From NCBI GenBank assembly GCA_049841135.1, contig JASGHK010000008.1, positions 744,001-808,000 on the forward strand: a DNA stretch of 64,000 nt, read 5' to 3'. Under the pieces are notes generated by a model. That model was given only the letters and a program-made list of their open reading frames with translations. It did not search any database and had not been told where the DNA came from. This stretch comes from JACRCT01 sp049841135. GTDB taxonomy: Bacteria; Myxococcota; Myxococcia; Myxococcales; UBA5297. Of this stretch, positions 23,701 through 34,845 are shown piece after piece. The position numbers were made by a program, and so were the translations under genes. Numbering within the stretch: the stretch's first letter is position 1; each line of letters begins with the position of its first letter.

Positions 23701-26700
23701 TGGTGAAGCTCAGCGGGGTGCCGAAGGCGGTGCCCGCGGCGTTCGAGGCCAGCGCGCAGAAGTAGTAGGTCGTCCCCGCGGCCAGGCCGGTCAGCGTCGC
23801 CGAGTACGGGGCGGCGGCGGTGCCGCTGCCCAGGCTGGTGCCGCCCGTGGTCGGGGTGCGCGTGCCGAAGGTGTCGTTGCAGGACGCGCCGGGGCTGGTG
23901 GTCGAGTAGCGGAACCAGCCGGTCGAGGCCGCGCCGTTCGGGTTGGCGGTGCCGTTGAGCGTCGCCCCCGTGCCGGTGACCGACGTCGCGGCGATCGTCG
24001 TGACGGTGGGCGCCGACGGCGTGGTGAAGGTGAGCACCTGGCCGAAGGAGGTGCCGACCGAGTTCTGGGCGATGGCGCAGAAGTAGTAGGTCGTCCCCTG
24101 GCTCAGGCCGGTCACCGCCTGGTTGTAGCTGGCCGCGGTGGTGCCGCTGCCCAGGCTCGAGCCGCCGGTGGCCGGGGCGCGGGTGCCGAAGGTGTCGTTG
24201 CAGGCGGCGCCGGGGCTGGTCGTCGAGTAACGGAACCAGCCGGTGGCGGAGGCGCCCCGCGGGTTGGCCGAGCCGTTGAGGGTCGCGCCGGTGGTGGTGA
24301 TGGCGCTGGTGGCGAGGGTGGTGACCTGCGGCGCGCCCAGCGTGGTGAAGGTGCGCAGCGTCCCGAAGCCCGAGCCGACCGAGTTCGCGCCGATGGCGCA
24401 GTACCAGTAGGTCGTGCCCGCGGTCAGGCCGGTCAGGACCTGGCTGTAGGTCGTCACCGTCGTGCCGCTGCCCAGGTCGGTGCCGCCGGTGGCGGGGACG
24501 CGGATGCCGAAGGTGTCGTCACAGATACCGGGATCGGTGTCCGAGTAGGCGAACCAGCCGATGGCCGCAGCGCCGTTCGGGTTGCCCGAGCCGTTGAGCG
24601 TCGCGCCGGTGGCGGAGACGGCGCTCGCCGCGGAGCTCACCATCGTCGGCGTGGAGAGCGTGGTGAAGGAGAGCGGCAGGCCGTAGCTCTTGCCGCTGGC
24701 GTTGCTGGCGATGGCGCAGAAGAAGTAGGTGGCGCCGGGGGTGAGCCCGGTGACCGCCTGCGAGTACGGCACCGCGGCGGTCCCGCTGCCCAGATCCGTG
24801 CCGCCGGTGGCCGGGGTGCGCGTGCCGAAGGTGTCGTTGCAGGTACCGGGGTTGGTCGTCGAGTAGCGGAACCAGCCGGTGCTGGCGCCCGCGGCCGGGT
24901 TGGCCGAGCCGTTGAAGGTGGCGCCGGTGCCGCTGATCGCCGTGGCGGCGAGCGTCGCGACGCTGGGGGCGCCGGGCGTGGTGAAGCTGAGCACCGCGCC
25001 GTAGGAGCGGCCCACCGTGTTGTTGGCGATGGCGCAGTAGTAGTAGGTGGTGCCCGCGGTCAGCCCGGTGACGCCGAAGTTGTACGGGACCGGCGTGCTG
25101 CCGGTGCCGATGCTGGCCTGGCCGGTCGTCGGAGCGCGGCTGCCGAAGGTGTTGTTGCAGGCGCCGGGGTCGACGTTCGAGTAGCGGAACCAGGCCGTGG
25201 TGGAGATGCCGTTGGCGCTGGCGGTGCCGTTGAGCGTCGCCGTGGTGGAGGTCACCGCCGTCGCCGCCTCGGTCGTGACCGTCGGCGCGCCCTGGGTGAC
25301 CACCGTCATCACCGCGCCGTAGCTCGTGCCCTCGGTGCTGGTGGCGATGGCGCAGTACCAGTAGGTGGTCGACGTGGTGAGCCCGGTCAGGGCCTGGCTG
25401 AAGGCGACGTCCGCGGTGCCGCTGCCCAGGCTGGTGCCGCCGGAGGCCGGGACGCGGGTGCCGAAGCTGTCGTCACAGTTGCCGGGATTGGTCGCCGACC
25501 AGCGGAAGTAGCCGGTGGCCGCCGCGCCGCGCGGGTTGCCCGAGCCGTTGAGCGTGGCGCCGGTCTGGCTGATCGCCGTCGCGGCGAGGGTGGTCGCGGT
25601 CGGAGCGTTGGGCGTGACGAAGGACATCACGCTGCCCCAGGCCGTGCCGGCCGAGTTCTGGGCGACGGCGCAGTAGTAGTAGGTGGTGCCGGGGGCGAGC
25701 CCGATGAGCGGCTCGTTGAAGGTCTGGGCCGTGGTGCCGCTGCCCAGGTCGGCGCCGCCGGCCGCGGGGACGCGGGTGCCGAAGGTGTCGTTGCAGGTGC
25801 CTGGGTTGGTGGTGTCGAAGCGGAACCAGCCGGTGGCGGCGGTGCCGCGCGGGTTGGCGCTGCCGTTGAGGGTCGCGCCGCTGCCGGAGACGCCGCTCGC
25901 CGCGACGGTGGTGACGGTGGGCGCCGCCAGCGTGGTGAACGGGGTCAGCGTGCCGAAGCGGGTGCCGTTGGCGTTCTGGGCGATGGCGCAGAAGTAGTAG
26001 GTCGTGCCCAGGGTGAGCCCGGTGATGGCCTGCGAGAACGCCTGCACGGTGGTGCCGCTGCCCAGGTCGGTGCCGCCGGTGGCCGGGAGACGGGTGCCGA
26101 AGGTGTCGTTGCAGGCGCCGGGGCTGGTGGCCGAGTAGCGGAACCAGCCGGTGGTGGCCGCCGCGCTCGGGTTGGCGGTGCCGTTGAGGGTCGCGCCGGT
26201 GCCGCTGATGGCGCTGGCGGCGACGGTGGTGACGCTCGGCGCGCCGGGGGTGGTGAAGCTCATCACCGTGCCCATGGCGGTGCCCACCGAGTTGGAGGCC
26301 AGCGCGCAGAAGTAGTAGGTGGTGCCCGAGGCCAGCCCGGTCAGCGCCGCGGTGTACGGAGCGGCGGTGGTGCCGCTGCCCAGGCCGGTGCCGCCCGAGG
26401 TCGGAGTCCGCGTGCCGAAGGTGTCGTTGCAGGTCGTGCCGGGGCTGGTGGTCGAGTAGCGGAACCAGCCGGTGGCCGCCGCGCCGTTCGGGTTGGCGGT
26501 GCCGTTCAGGGTGGCGCCGGTGCCGGACACCGCGCTCGCCGCGACGGTGGTGACCGTCGGCGTGGAGAGCGTGGTGAAGCTGAGCACCAGGCCGAACTGC
26601 GTGCCCTCGGTGTTCTGGGCGATGGCGCAGTAGTAGTAGGTCGTCGCCGGCGCCAGGCCGGTGAGGGCCTGCGAGTAGGCGGTGGCGGTGGTGCCCGCGC

Positions 26701-29700
26701 CCAGGCTCGAGCCGCTGCTGGCGGGCGCGCGGGTGCCGAAGCTGTCGTTGCAGGTGCCGGGGTCGGTCGTGTGGTAGCGGAACCAGCCGGTCGTCGCCGA
26801 GCCGCTGGGGTTGGCCGAGCCGTTGACCGTCGCCGTGGTCAAGCCGACCGCGGTCGCGGCCATCGTCGCCACCACCGGCGCGCCGGGGGCCACGAAGGAG
26901 AGGACGGTGCCGAAGGAAGTGGCAACCGAGTTCTGGGCGATGGCGCAGAAGTAGTAGGTCGCGCCCGGCGTCAGGCCGGTCAGGTTCTCGGCGTAGGGTG
27001 CCGCGGCCGAGCCGGAGCCCAGGTCGGTGCCGCCCGTCGCCGGCACGCGGGTGCCAAAGGTGTCATTGCAGGTCGCGCCGGGGCTGGTCGTCGAGTAGCG
27101 GAACCAGCCGGTGGTCGCGGCAAGGCGCGGGTTGGCGGTGCCGTTCAAGGTGGCGCTGGTGCCGGTGACCGAGCTTCGCGGCGAGGCTGGCGACCACCGG
27201 GGCGGCGAGCGTGGTGAAGTTGAGCACCGTGCCCAGGCCCGTGCCCACCGCGTTGTTCGCCAGGGCGCAGAAGTAGTAGGTCGTCGCCGGGGCCAGCCCG
27301 GTCAGCGCCTGGGTGAAGGGGACGTCGGCGCTGCCGGCGCCCAGCGCGGTCCCGCCGGTGCCGGGCACGCGGGTGCCGAAGCTGTCGTTGCAGGTGCCAG
27401 GGTTGGTGGTCGCGAAGCGGAAGTAGCCAGTGGCCGTCGCCAGCTTCGGGTTGGCCGAGCCGTTGAGGGTCGCGGTGGTGCTCGTCACCAGCGTCGCGGC
27501 GGTGGTGGTCGCCACCGGCGTGGCGGTGGTGGTGAAGGACATCACCGCGCCGAAGCCGGCGCCGCCCGAGTTGGAGGCGATGGCGCAGTAGTAGTAGGTG
27601 GTCCCCGCGGTCAGGCCGCTCAGCGCCTGGGTGTAGGCGAGCGCCGCGGAGCCCGAGCCGAGCGAGCTCGCCGCCCGTGGACGGGGCGCGGGTGCCGAAG
27701 GTGTCGTTGCAGGTGCCGGGATTGGTCAGGCTGTAGCGGAACCAGCCGGTGGCCGCCAGGCCGTTCGGGTTGGCCGAGGCGTTGAGCGTGGCGGCGGTGT
27801 TGGAGACCGCGCTCGCCGCGACGGTGGTGACCGAGGGCACGGTCAGCGTGGTGAAGGAGAGCACCGTGCCGTAGACCTTGGAGACCACGTTCTCGGCGAT
27901 GGCGCAGTAGTAGTAGGTCGTGCCCATCGTCAGGCCGGTCAGCGCCTGGCTGAACGAGGTGGCGGTGGTGCCCGAGCCCAGGTCGACTCCGCCGGTGGCG
28001 GGAACGCGGGTGCCGAAGGTGTCGTTGCAGCCGCCGGCGGGGCTGGTGGTCGAGTAGCGGAACCAGCCGTTGGTGGCGGCGCGGTTGGCGATGCCGCTGC
28101 CGTTGATCGTCGCGGTGTTGGAGCCGATGGCGCTCGCGGCCACTGTGGTCACGGCCGGGGCCGCGGCGGTGGTGAACGCCATCAGCGTGCCGGTGGTGAT
28201 CCCCGCCGAGTTCTGGGCGATGGCGCAGTACCAGTAGGTCGTGGCCGAGGTGAGCCCAGTCAGGTTGGCGGTGAAGGGCACGACGGTGTTGGCCGAGCCC
28301 AGGTCGGTGCCGCCGCTGGCCGGGGTACGCGTGCCGAAGGTGTCAGTGCAGGAGTTGGGGTTGGAGGCCGAGTAGCGGAACCAGCCGGTCGCGGCGTAGC
28401 CGTTGGCGACGCCGGTGGCGTTGAGGGTCGCCGACACGTCGGTCACGGCGGTCGCGGCCAGGGTGGTCGCGCTCGGCGGCGCGGTGGAGGTGGTGAAGGA
28501 GAGCACCGCGCCGTAGGTGAAGCCGATGGTGCTCTGCGCGATGACGCAGAAGTAGTAGGTCGTGGCCGGCGCCAGCGAGGCGATGGCCTGGGTCATGCCC
28601 GCCACGCCGGTCCCCGAGCCCATGGCCTGGCTCGTGGTCGCCGTGCCGAAGGTGTCGTTGCAGGTGACCGGATCGGTAGCCGAGTAACGGAACCAGGCGC
28701 TGGTGGTGTAGCCGTTCGGGTTGACCGTGGCGCGCAAGGTGGCCGTGGTCTGGGCGACCGGGGTCGCGGCCAGCGTGCTCACCGCGGGCGTGATGGTGGT
28801 GGTGAAGGAGAGGATGTTGCCGAAGCTCGTCCCCGACGAGTTGGAGGCGATGGCGCAGTAGTAGTAGGTCGTGCCCGGGTTCAGCCCGGTGATGGGCTGG
28901 GTGTAGGTGGCGTTGGTGGTCCCGCCGCCGAGCGGAGAGCCGCCCGAGGTCGGGGCGCGGGTGCCGAAGCTGTCGTTGCAGGTGCCGGGGCTGGCGGTGG
29001 CGTAGCGGAACCAGCCGGTGGTGTTGGCCCCGTTGGGGTTGGCCGAGCCGTTGAGCGTCGCCGTCGAAGTGGTGATCGAGGTCGAGGACACGGTGGTCAC
29101 GGTCGGCTTGGTGGTCAGCGCGGTGAACGAGAAGACCGCGCCGAACGAGATGCCGTAGTTGTTCCGGCCGATGGCGCAGAAGTAGTAGGTGGTCCCCGGG
29201 GTCAGCCCGGTGAGCGCCTGCGAGAAGGCGACCGCGGTGGAGCCCGCCCCGACGAGGGTGTCGCTGCCGCTGTTGTACGGCAACCGGTTCCCGAAGCTGT
29301 CGTTGCAGACGATGGGGTCCACCGTCGAGTAGCGGAAGTAGCCGTAGGTGTTGTCGCCGTTGGGGACCGCCGTGCCGTTGAGGGTCGCCGTGCTGCTGGT
29401 GACCAGCGTCGCGGCGGTGGTGGTCACGGTGGGCCGCGTGGCCGTGGTGAAGGACATCACGCTGCCGAAGGTGGTGCCCTCGGCGCTCTGGACGATGGCG
29501 CAGAAGTAGTAGGTCGTCGCCGGGGAGAGGCTGGTGAGCTGCCAGCTGAAGGTGACCGCGCTGGCGCCCGACCCCAGCGAGCTGCTGGTAGTGGGGGGGG
29601 CGCGCGAGCCGAAGGAGTCGTCACAGGTGCCGGGGTCGCTCAGGCTGTAGCGGAAGTAGCCGATGGCCGCCGAGCCGTTGGGAATGCCCGAGCCGTTCAG

Positions 29701-32700
29701 GTAGGCCGACGTGTCATAGATGTACGAGGCTGCGGAGGTGGTGGCGCTCGGCGGGGTCGGCGTGCGGAAGGTGACCACCGCACCGAACGAGGTGCCTTTC
29801 GAGTTCGAGGCGATGGCGCAGTAGTAGTACGTCGTCCCGGCGGTCAGCCCGGTGATTGCCTGTGTGATGGTGGCGTTGGAGTTGCCCGATCCGGCCGAAG
29901 AGCCGCCGGTCGCCGGGGCGCGGGTGCCGAAGGTGTCGTTGCAGCTTCCGGGGCTGGTCGTCGCGTAGCGGAACCACGCCGTCGTCGCCGCGCCGCCCGG
30001 GTTCACCGAGGCGCTCAGCTGCGCCCCCGTGCCGGTCAGGTTCGAGGCGTTGTTGGTCGTCACCGTCGGCAGCGCCGCGTCGGTGGTGAACGAACGGACC
30101 GCGCCGAAGTTGGTGCCGTAGTTGTTCCGCGCCGCGGCGCAGAAGTAGTAGGTCGTCCCCGGGATCAGGCCGGTCAGCGCCTGCGAATAGGCCATCGGGC
30201 TCGCCCCCGAGCCCACCTGCGGGTCGCTGGAGTAGTAGTACGGGACGCGGTTCCCGAAGCTGTCGCTGCAGGTGCCGGGATCGTTCGTGGCGTAGCGGAA
30301 GTAGACGTAGGTCAGGTCGCCGTTGGGCGTCGCGCTGCCGTTCATCGTCGCCGAGGTCGCGGTCACCAGGGTCGCAGGGCTGGTGGTCACCGTCGGGCGG
30401 CCGGTCGTGGTGAACGACATCACCGCGCCGTAGGAGATCCCCTCGGCGCTGCTGACGATGGCGCAGTAGTAGTAGGTCACGCCCGAGGTCAGGAAGAGGA
30501 TGTCCTCTTTGAAGTTTTGGGCCGAGTAGGACGCGCCCAGGTTGGTGCCGCCGCTGGCCGGCGCGCGCGAACCGAACGCGTCGTCGCAGGTGCCGGGGTT
30601 AGTGGTTCCGTAGCGGAAGTAGCCCGTCGAAGCCGACCCGTTGGGCGTGCCGGTGCCGTTGATGCGGGCCGAGGTGTCGGCGACGTAGGTCGCTGCCGCC
30701 GTCGTGGCCAGCGGCGGAACCGGAGTGATGAAGGTGACGACCGAGCCGAAGGTCGTGCCCTTCGAGTTCTGGGCGATGGCGCAGTAGTAGTAGGTCGTCC
30801 CGGCGGTCAGCCCGCTGATCGTTTGGTTGAACGAAGCGCTGGTGTTGCCGGAGCCCACCGGCGCCCCGCCGGTGGCCGGCGCGCGGGTGCCGAAGGTGTC
30901 ATTGCAGGTGCCGGGGCTCACCGTGGCGTAGCGGAACCAGCCGGTCGTCGCCGCGCCGCCGGGGTTCGCGCTGCCCCTGAGCCTCGGCGCTGGTGCCGGT
31001 GAGGTTCGCGGCGCTGCCGGTGGAGACCGTCGGCGGCGTCGCCGGGGTGGTGAACGAGAGCACGGCGCCGAAGATGGCCCCGTAGTCGTTGCGGCCGACG
31101 GCGCAGAAGTAATAGGTCGTCGATGGGAGCAGCCCGGTCAGCGCCTGCGAGAAGTTGACCGGGTTGCTGCCCGTTCCCAGGTTTGCGTCGCTGGAGGTGT
31201 AGTACGGAACCCGGTTCCCGAAGCTGTCGCTGCAGGTCCCCGGATCCGTCGTGTCGTAGCGGAAGTAGCCGTAGCCCTGGTTGCCATTGGGGTCCGCGGA
31301 GCCGTTCATCGTCGCGCTCGTTGCCGTGACCGAGGTCGCCGCGCTGGTGGTGACGGTCGGGATCGCCGCGGTGGTGAAGGCCATCACCGCGCCGAACCCC
31401 GTACCCTCGGCGCTCTGGGTGATGGCGCAGTAGTAGTAAGTCACGCCCGAGGTCAGACTGCTGATGCTCTGCGAGAAGGACCGAGCCGTGGTGCCCGCTC
31501 CCAGGTCGCTCCCGCTGGAGGTCGGGGCACGCGAGCCGAAGGTGTCGTTGCAGGTACCCGGGTCGGTCGCCGCGTAGCGGAAATAGCCCAGGGTCGCGGC
31601 ACCGTTGGGGATGCCCGTGCCGTTCAGCGTGGCCCCGGTGTTGTAGACGCTCGACGCCGCGACCGTGGTGGCCGAGGGCGGCGTCGGAGTGGTGAAGGAG
31701 ACCACCGAGCCGAAGGTCGTGCCCTTCGAGTTGCTGGCGATGGCGCAGTAGTAGTAGGTCGCCCCGGCGGTGAGTCCGGAAATCGCCTGGGGGACGCTGG
31801 CCGTCGTGTTTCCAGAGCCGGCGGAAGTGCCACCAGTCGCCGGGGCGCGGGTGCCGAAGGTGTCGTTGCAGCCTCCGGGGCTGGCCGTCGCGTAGCGGAA
31901 CCAGACGGTCGTCGCCGCGCCGCCCGGGTTCACCGACGCGCCCAGCTGCGCTCCCGTGCCGGTCAGGTTCGAGGCATTGTTGGTCGTCACGGTCGGCAGC
32001 GCCGCGTCGGTGGTGAACGAGACCACGCTGCCGAAGCTGGTTCCGACGTTGTTCCAGGCTGCCGCACAGAAGTAGTAGGTCGTCCCCGGAGTCAGGCCTG
32101 TGAGCGCCTGCGTAAAGGGCATCGGGCTGGCGCCTGAGCCGACCGACGGGTCGCTGGAGGAGTAGTAAGGCAACCGCGCCCCGTAGCTGTCGTTGCAGAC
32201 GGTCACGGCCGCCGTTCCGTAGCGGAAGTAGACGTTGGTCGTCGCGCCGTTGGGCGTCGCCGAGCCGTTCATCGTCGCGGAGCTCGCGGTCACCGACGTC
32301 GCCGCGTTGGTGCTCACCGTCGGCCCGCCCGTCGTCGTGAAGGACATCACCGAGCCGAAGGCAATCCCCTCGGCGCTCTGGACGATGGCGCAGAAGTAGT
32401 AGGTCACCCCAGAGGTCAACCCCGAGATGTCCTGGATGAAGCTTTGGGCCGAGTAGGACGTGCCCAGCCCGCTATCGGGGCCGCTGGCCGGCGCGCGGGA
32501 GCCGAAGGTGTCGTTGCAGCTGCCCGGGCTGGTGGTGCTGTAGCGGAAATGGCCCGTCGAGGACGAGCCGTTGGGCGTGCCGGTGCCGTTGAGCCGCGCG
32601 CCGTTGCTGGTGACGTAGGTGGCGGCCCCGGTGGAAGCCAACGGTGGCGTCGGCGTGACGAACGAGACCACGCTGCCGAAGGCCGTGCCCTTCAAGTTCT

Positions 32701-34642
32701 GGGCGATGGCGCAGTAGTAGTAGGTCGTCCCAGCCGTCAGCCCGCTGATCGCCTGGTTGAACGAGGCGCTGGTGTTGCCGGAGCCGAGCGAGGACCCGCC
32801 CGAGGCCGGGGCGCGGGTGCCGAAGGTGTCGTTGCAGGTGCCGGGGCTCGCCGTGGCGTACCGGAACCAGGCGGTGGTCGCCGCGCCGCCGGGGTTCGCG
32901 CTGCCACTGAGGGTGGCGCCAGTGCCGGTCAGGTTCGAAGCGCTGTTGGTGGAGACCGTTGGCAGCGTCGCGTCAGTGGTGAAGTTCAGGACCGCGCCGA
33001 AGACGGTCCCGTAGGCGTTACGGCCGATGGCGCAGAAGTAGTAGGTCGTCGACGGGGTCAGCCCGGTCAGCGGCTGCGAGAAGGTGACCGCGGTGGTCCC
33101 CGTGCCCAGGTTCGCGTCGCTGGAGGAGTAGTACGGCACCCGGTTCCCGAAGCTGTCGTTGCAGCTGCCGGGGTCGGTGGTGGCGTAGCGGAAGTAGCCG
33201 TAGGTGTAGTCGCCGTTCGGGTCCGCCGAGCCGTTCATCGTCGCGGTCGTCGCCGTCACTCCGGTCGCGGCGGTGGTGGTGACCGTGGGGCTCGTCGCGG
33301 TGATGAACGAGAGCACCGCGCCGAACGCGGTCCCCTCGGAGTTCTGGGCGATGGCGCAGAAGTAGTAGGTCGTGCCCGCCGACAGGCCGAGGATGTTCTG
33401 GCTGAAGGACTGGGCCGAGTTGCCCGACCCCAGCAGGGAGCCGCTGCTGGTGGGGGCGCGCGAGCCGAAGGTGTCGTTGCAGGTGCCGGGGTTGGTCAAG
33501 CCGTAGCGGAAGTAGCCGGTGGCGGCGGCGCCGCTGGGATTGGCCGAGCCCCAGAGCGTCGCAGTGCTGTTCCCGATGCTGCTGGCGGCGTTGGTCGTGA
33601 CCGAGGTCGGCGCCGACGGCGTGGTGAAGGTGCCGACCGAGCCGAACGCGGTGCCCTGCGTGTTCGAGGCGATGGCGCAGTAGTAGTAGGTCGTCGCGCC
33701 GGTCAGGCCGCTGACCGCCTGCGAGTAGGCGACCGAGCTGTTGCCCGAGCCGAGCGAGGTGCCGCCGCTGGCGGGGGAGCGGGTGCCGAAAGTGTCGTTG
33801 CAGGAGCCGGGGTTGGTCGTGCTGTACCGGAACCATCCGGTGGCCGCGTCACCGCCGGGGATCACCGAGCCGTTCAGCTGGGCGCCGCTGCCAGTCACCG
33901 AGGCAGCGCCGGTCGTGCTCACCGTCGGCAACGTGGCGAGGACGGTGAAGGTCAGGACTGCGCCGAAGGAGGTACCGTGCGTGTTCTGGGCGATGGCGCA
34001 GAAGTAGTAGGTCGTCCCGGGCGTCAGGCCGGTGATCGCCTGCGAGTAGCTCACCGGGGTGGAGCCCGAGCCCACGTTGGTCCCGCCGCTCGACGGCGCG
34101 CGGACGCCGAAGCCGTCGCTGCAGGAGCCGGGGTTGGTGGTGCTGTAGCGGAACCAGCCGGTGGTGGCGGCCGACCCGGGGTTGGCCGATCCGTTCAGCG
34201 TCGCGCCGCTGCTGGTCACGCTCGTGACCGCGGCGGTCGTCACGTCCGGCTGCGAGGGCACGAGGAAGGTCAGGACCGACCCGAACGCGGTCCCGGACGC
34301 GTTCTGGACGATGGCGCAGAAGTAGTAGGTCGTCCCGGCGCTGAGGCCCGAAGCGACCTGGGAGTAGTTCACCGAGGCGGCGCCGGTGCCCAGGTTGGTG
34401 CCTCCGGTGGCCGGGACTCGAACACCGAAGGTGTCGTTGCAGCTCCCCGGGTTGGTCGAGCTGATCCGGAACCAGCCCGTCGTCGCCTCGCCGTTGGGCG
34501 TGCCCGCACCATTGAGGCTGGCCGACGACGTGGTGATCGACGTCGCCGCCGAGGTGTTGGCGGCAGGCGCTGCGGCCAGCGCTTCCAGCGAGGAGGAGAC
34601 AGCCGCCACCAGCAGCGCAACGCGAAGGACTTTGAGTGACAT
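20708..34642 (-). CDS. Giant secreted protein of 43 FnIII-like repeats with a MYXO-CTERM-type anchor (three frame breaks)
   Basis: Read across three single-base breaks (about 30979-30985, 27664-27672 and 27171-27178) this is one gene of about 4,640 codons. It starts MSLKVLRVALLVAAVSS..ALAA, a Sec signal peptide; an in-frame ATG at 34675 is the alternative start. I count 43 repeats of about 105-110 residues, each with ATLNGSANPNG, TGWFRYSTT, CNDTFGTR, GTTYYFCAIAQN and a closing SFTTP. The two invariant Cys per repeat could form one disulfide each, about 43 in all. The fold is probably fibronectin-III-like. The end, GCGCGATGG followed by ASLGLALALLAMVARRRK, matches the MYXO-CTERM plan (Cys motif, membrane helix, basic tail) that anchors myxobacterial surface proteins. 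A surface adhesin or filament is inferred; no enzyme motif is present. Confidence 0.85.
20826..34575 (-). repeat. Array of 43 coding repeats, about 320 bp each
   Basis: Each unit codes one FnIII-like repeat. On the plus strand they can be followed by the recurring words CCGAAGGTGTCGTTGCAGG (Asn-Asp-Thr-Phe-Gly) and GATGGCGCAGAAGTAGTAGG (Tyr-Tyr-Phe-Cys-Ala-Ile-Ala). Units differ by a few to tens of percent, and the C-terminal half (to about 27,000) is more uniform than the first two or the last two units. Confidence 0.85.
29110..33940 (-). repeat. Higher-order repeat: five copies of a three-repeat block
   Basis: Repeats 3-17 fall into a strict period of three. The first of each triplet starts LPTV..SNLTGTGA, the second starts PPxAT or similar and often has an SAEG word, and the third has NRVPYY followed by a Ser/Asp-rich insert. 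The marked third type occurs at repeats 5, 8, 11, 14 and 17. The block is about 964 bp and five copies fill this interval, so the gene grew by duplicating three repeats at a time. Confidence 0.8.
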
Positions 34643-34845
34643 GAGACTTGAACCCCGGGCTATGGGCCGACCCATCGGAAACGGCGCAGACTACACGGGC
34701 CCCAACCCCAGGGACCAGTGGCTGCCGGTGCCATCGTCGTGTCTGGTAGTTCCAGATTCCTTCTCGTTTTGGCACTACTGGGCGAACCGGCGTTTTCGGC
34801 CAGGCGCTGGACAGGCCCAGCGGCCCCAACCAGAATCCCCACCCT
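34643..34845. promoter_or_regulatory. Divergent promoter region of the giant gene and the M16-like lipoprotein
   Basis: These 203 bases separate two divergent starts and are richer in A and T than the flanks around 34740-34800 (GTTCCAGATTCCTTCTCGTTTTGG). Promoters are expected here, but I cannot assign -35/-10 boxes with confidence. Neither gene has a strong ribosome site. Confidence 0.4.

Noticed and set aside
22016..27217. A very long open frame on the plus strand opposite the giant repeat gene (over 1,700 codons)
   Set aside because: It is the antisense of a G/C-rich repetitive gene. Its product is an Arg/Gly/Ala-rich repeat with no signal or domain, whereas the minus strand gives FnIII-like repeats, a signal peptide and an anchor.
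20826..34575. The 43-unit array as a noncoding satellite
   Set aside because: Unit length differences keep the frame, third-codon positions vary most, and the translation has conserved Cys and aromatic residues, a signal peptide and an anchor.
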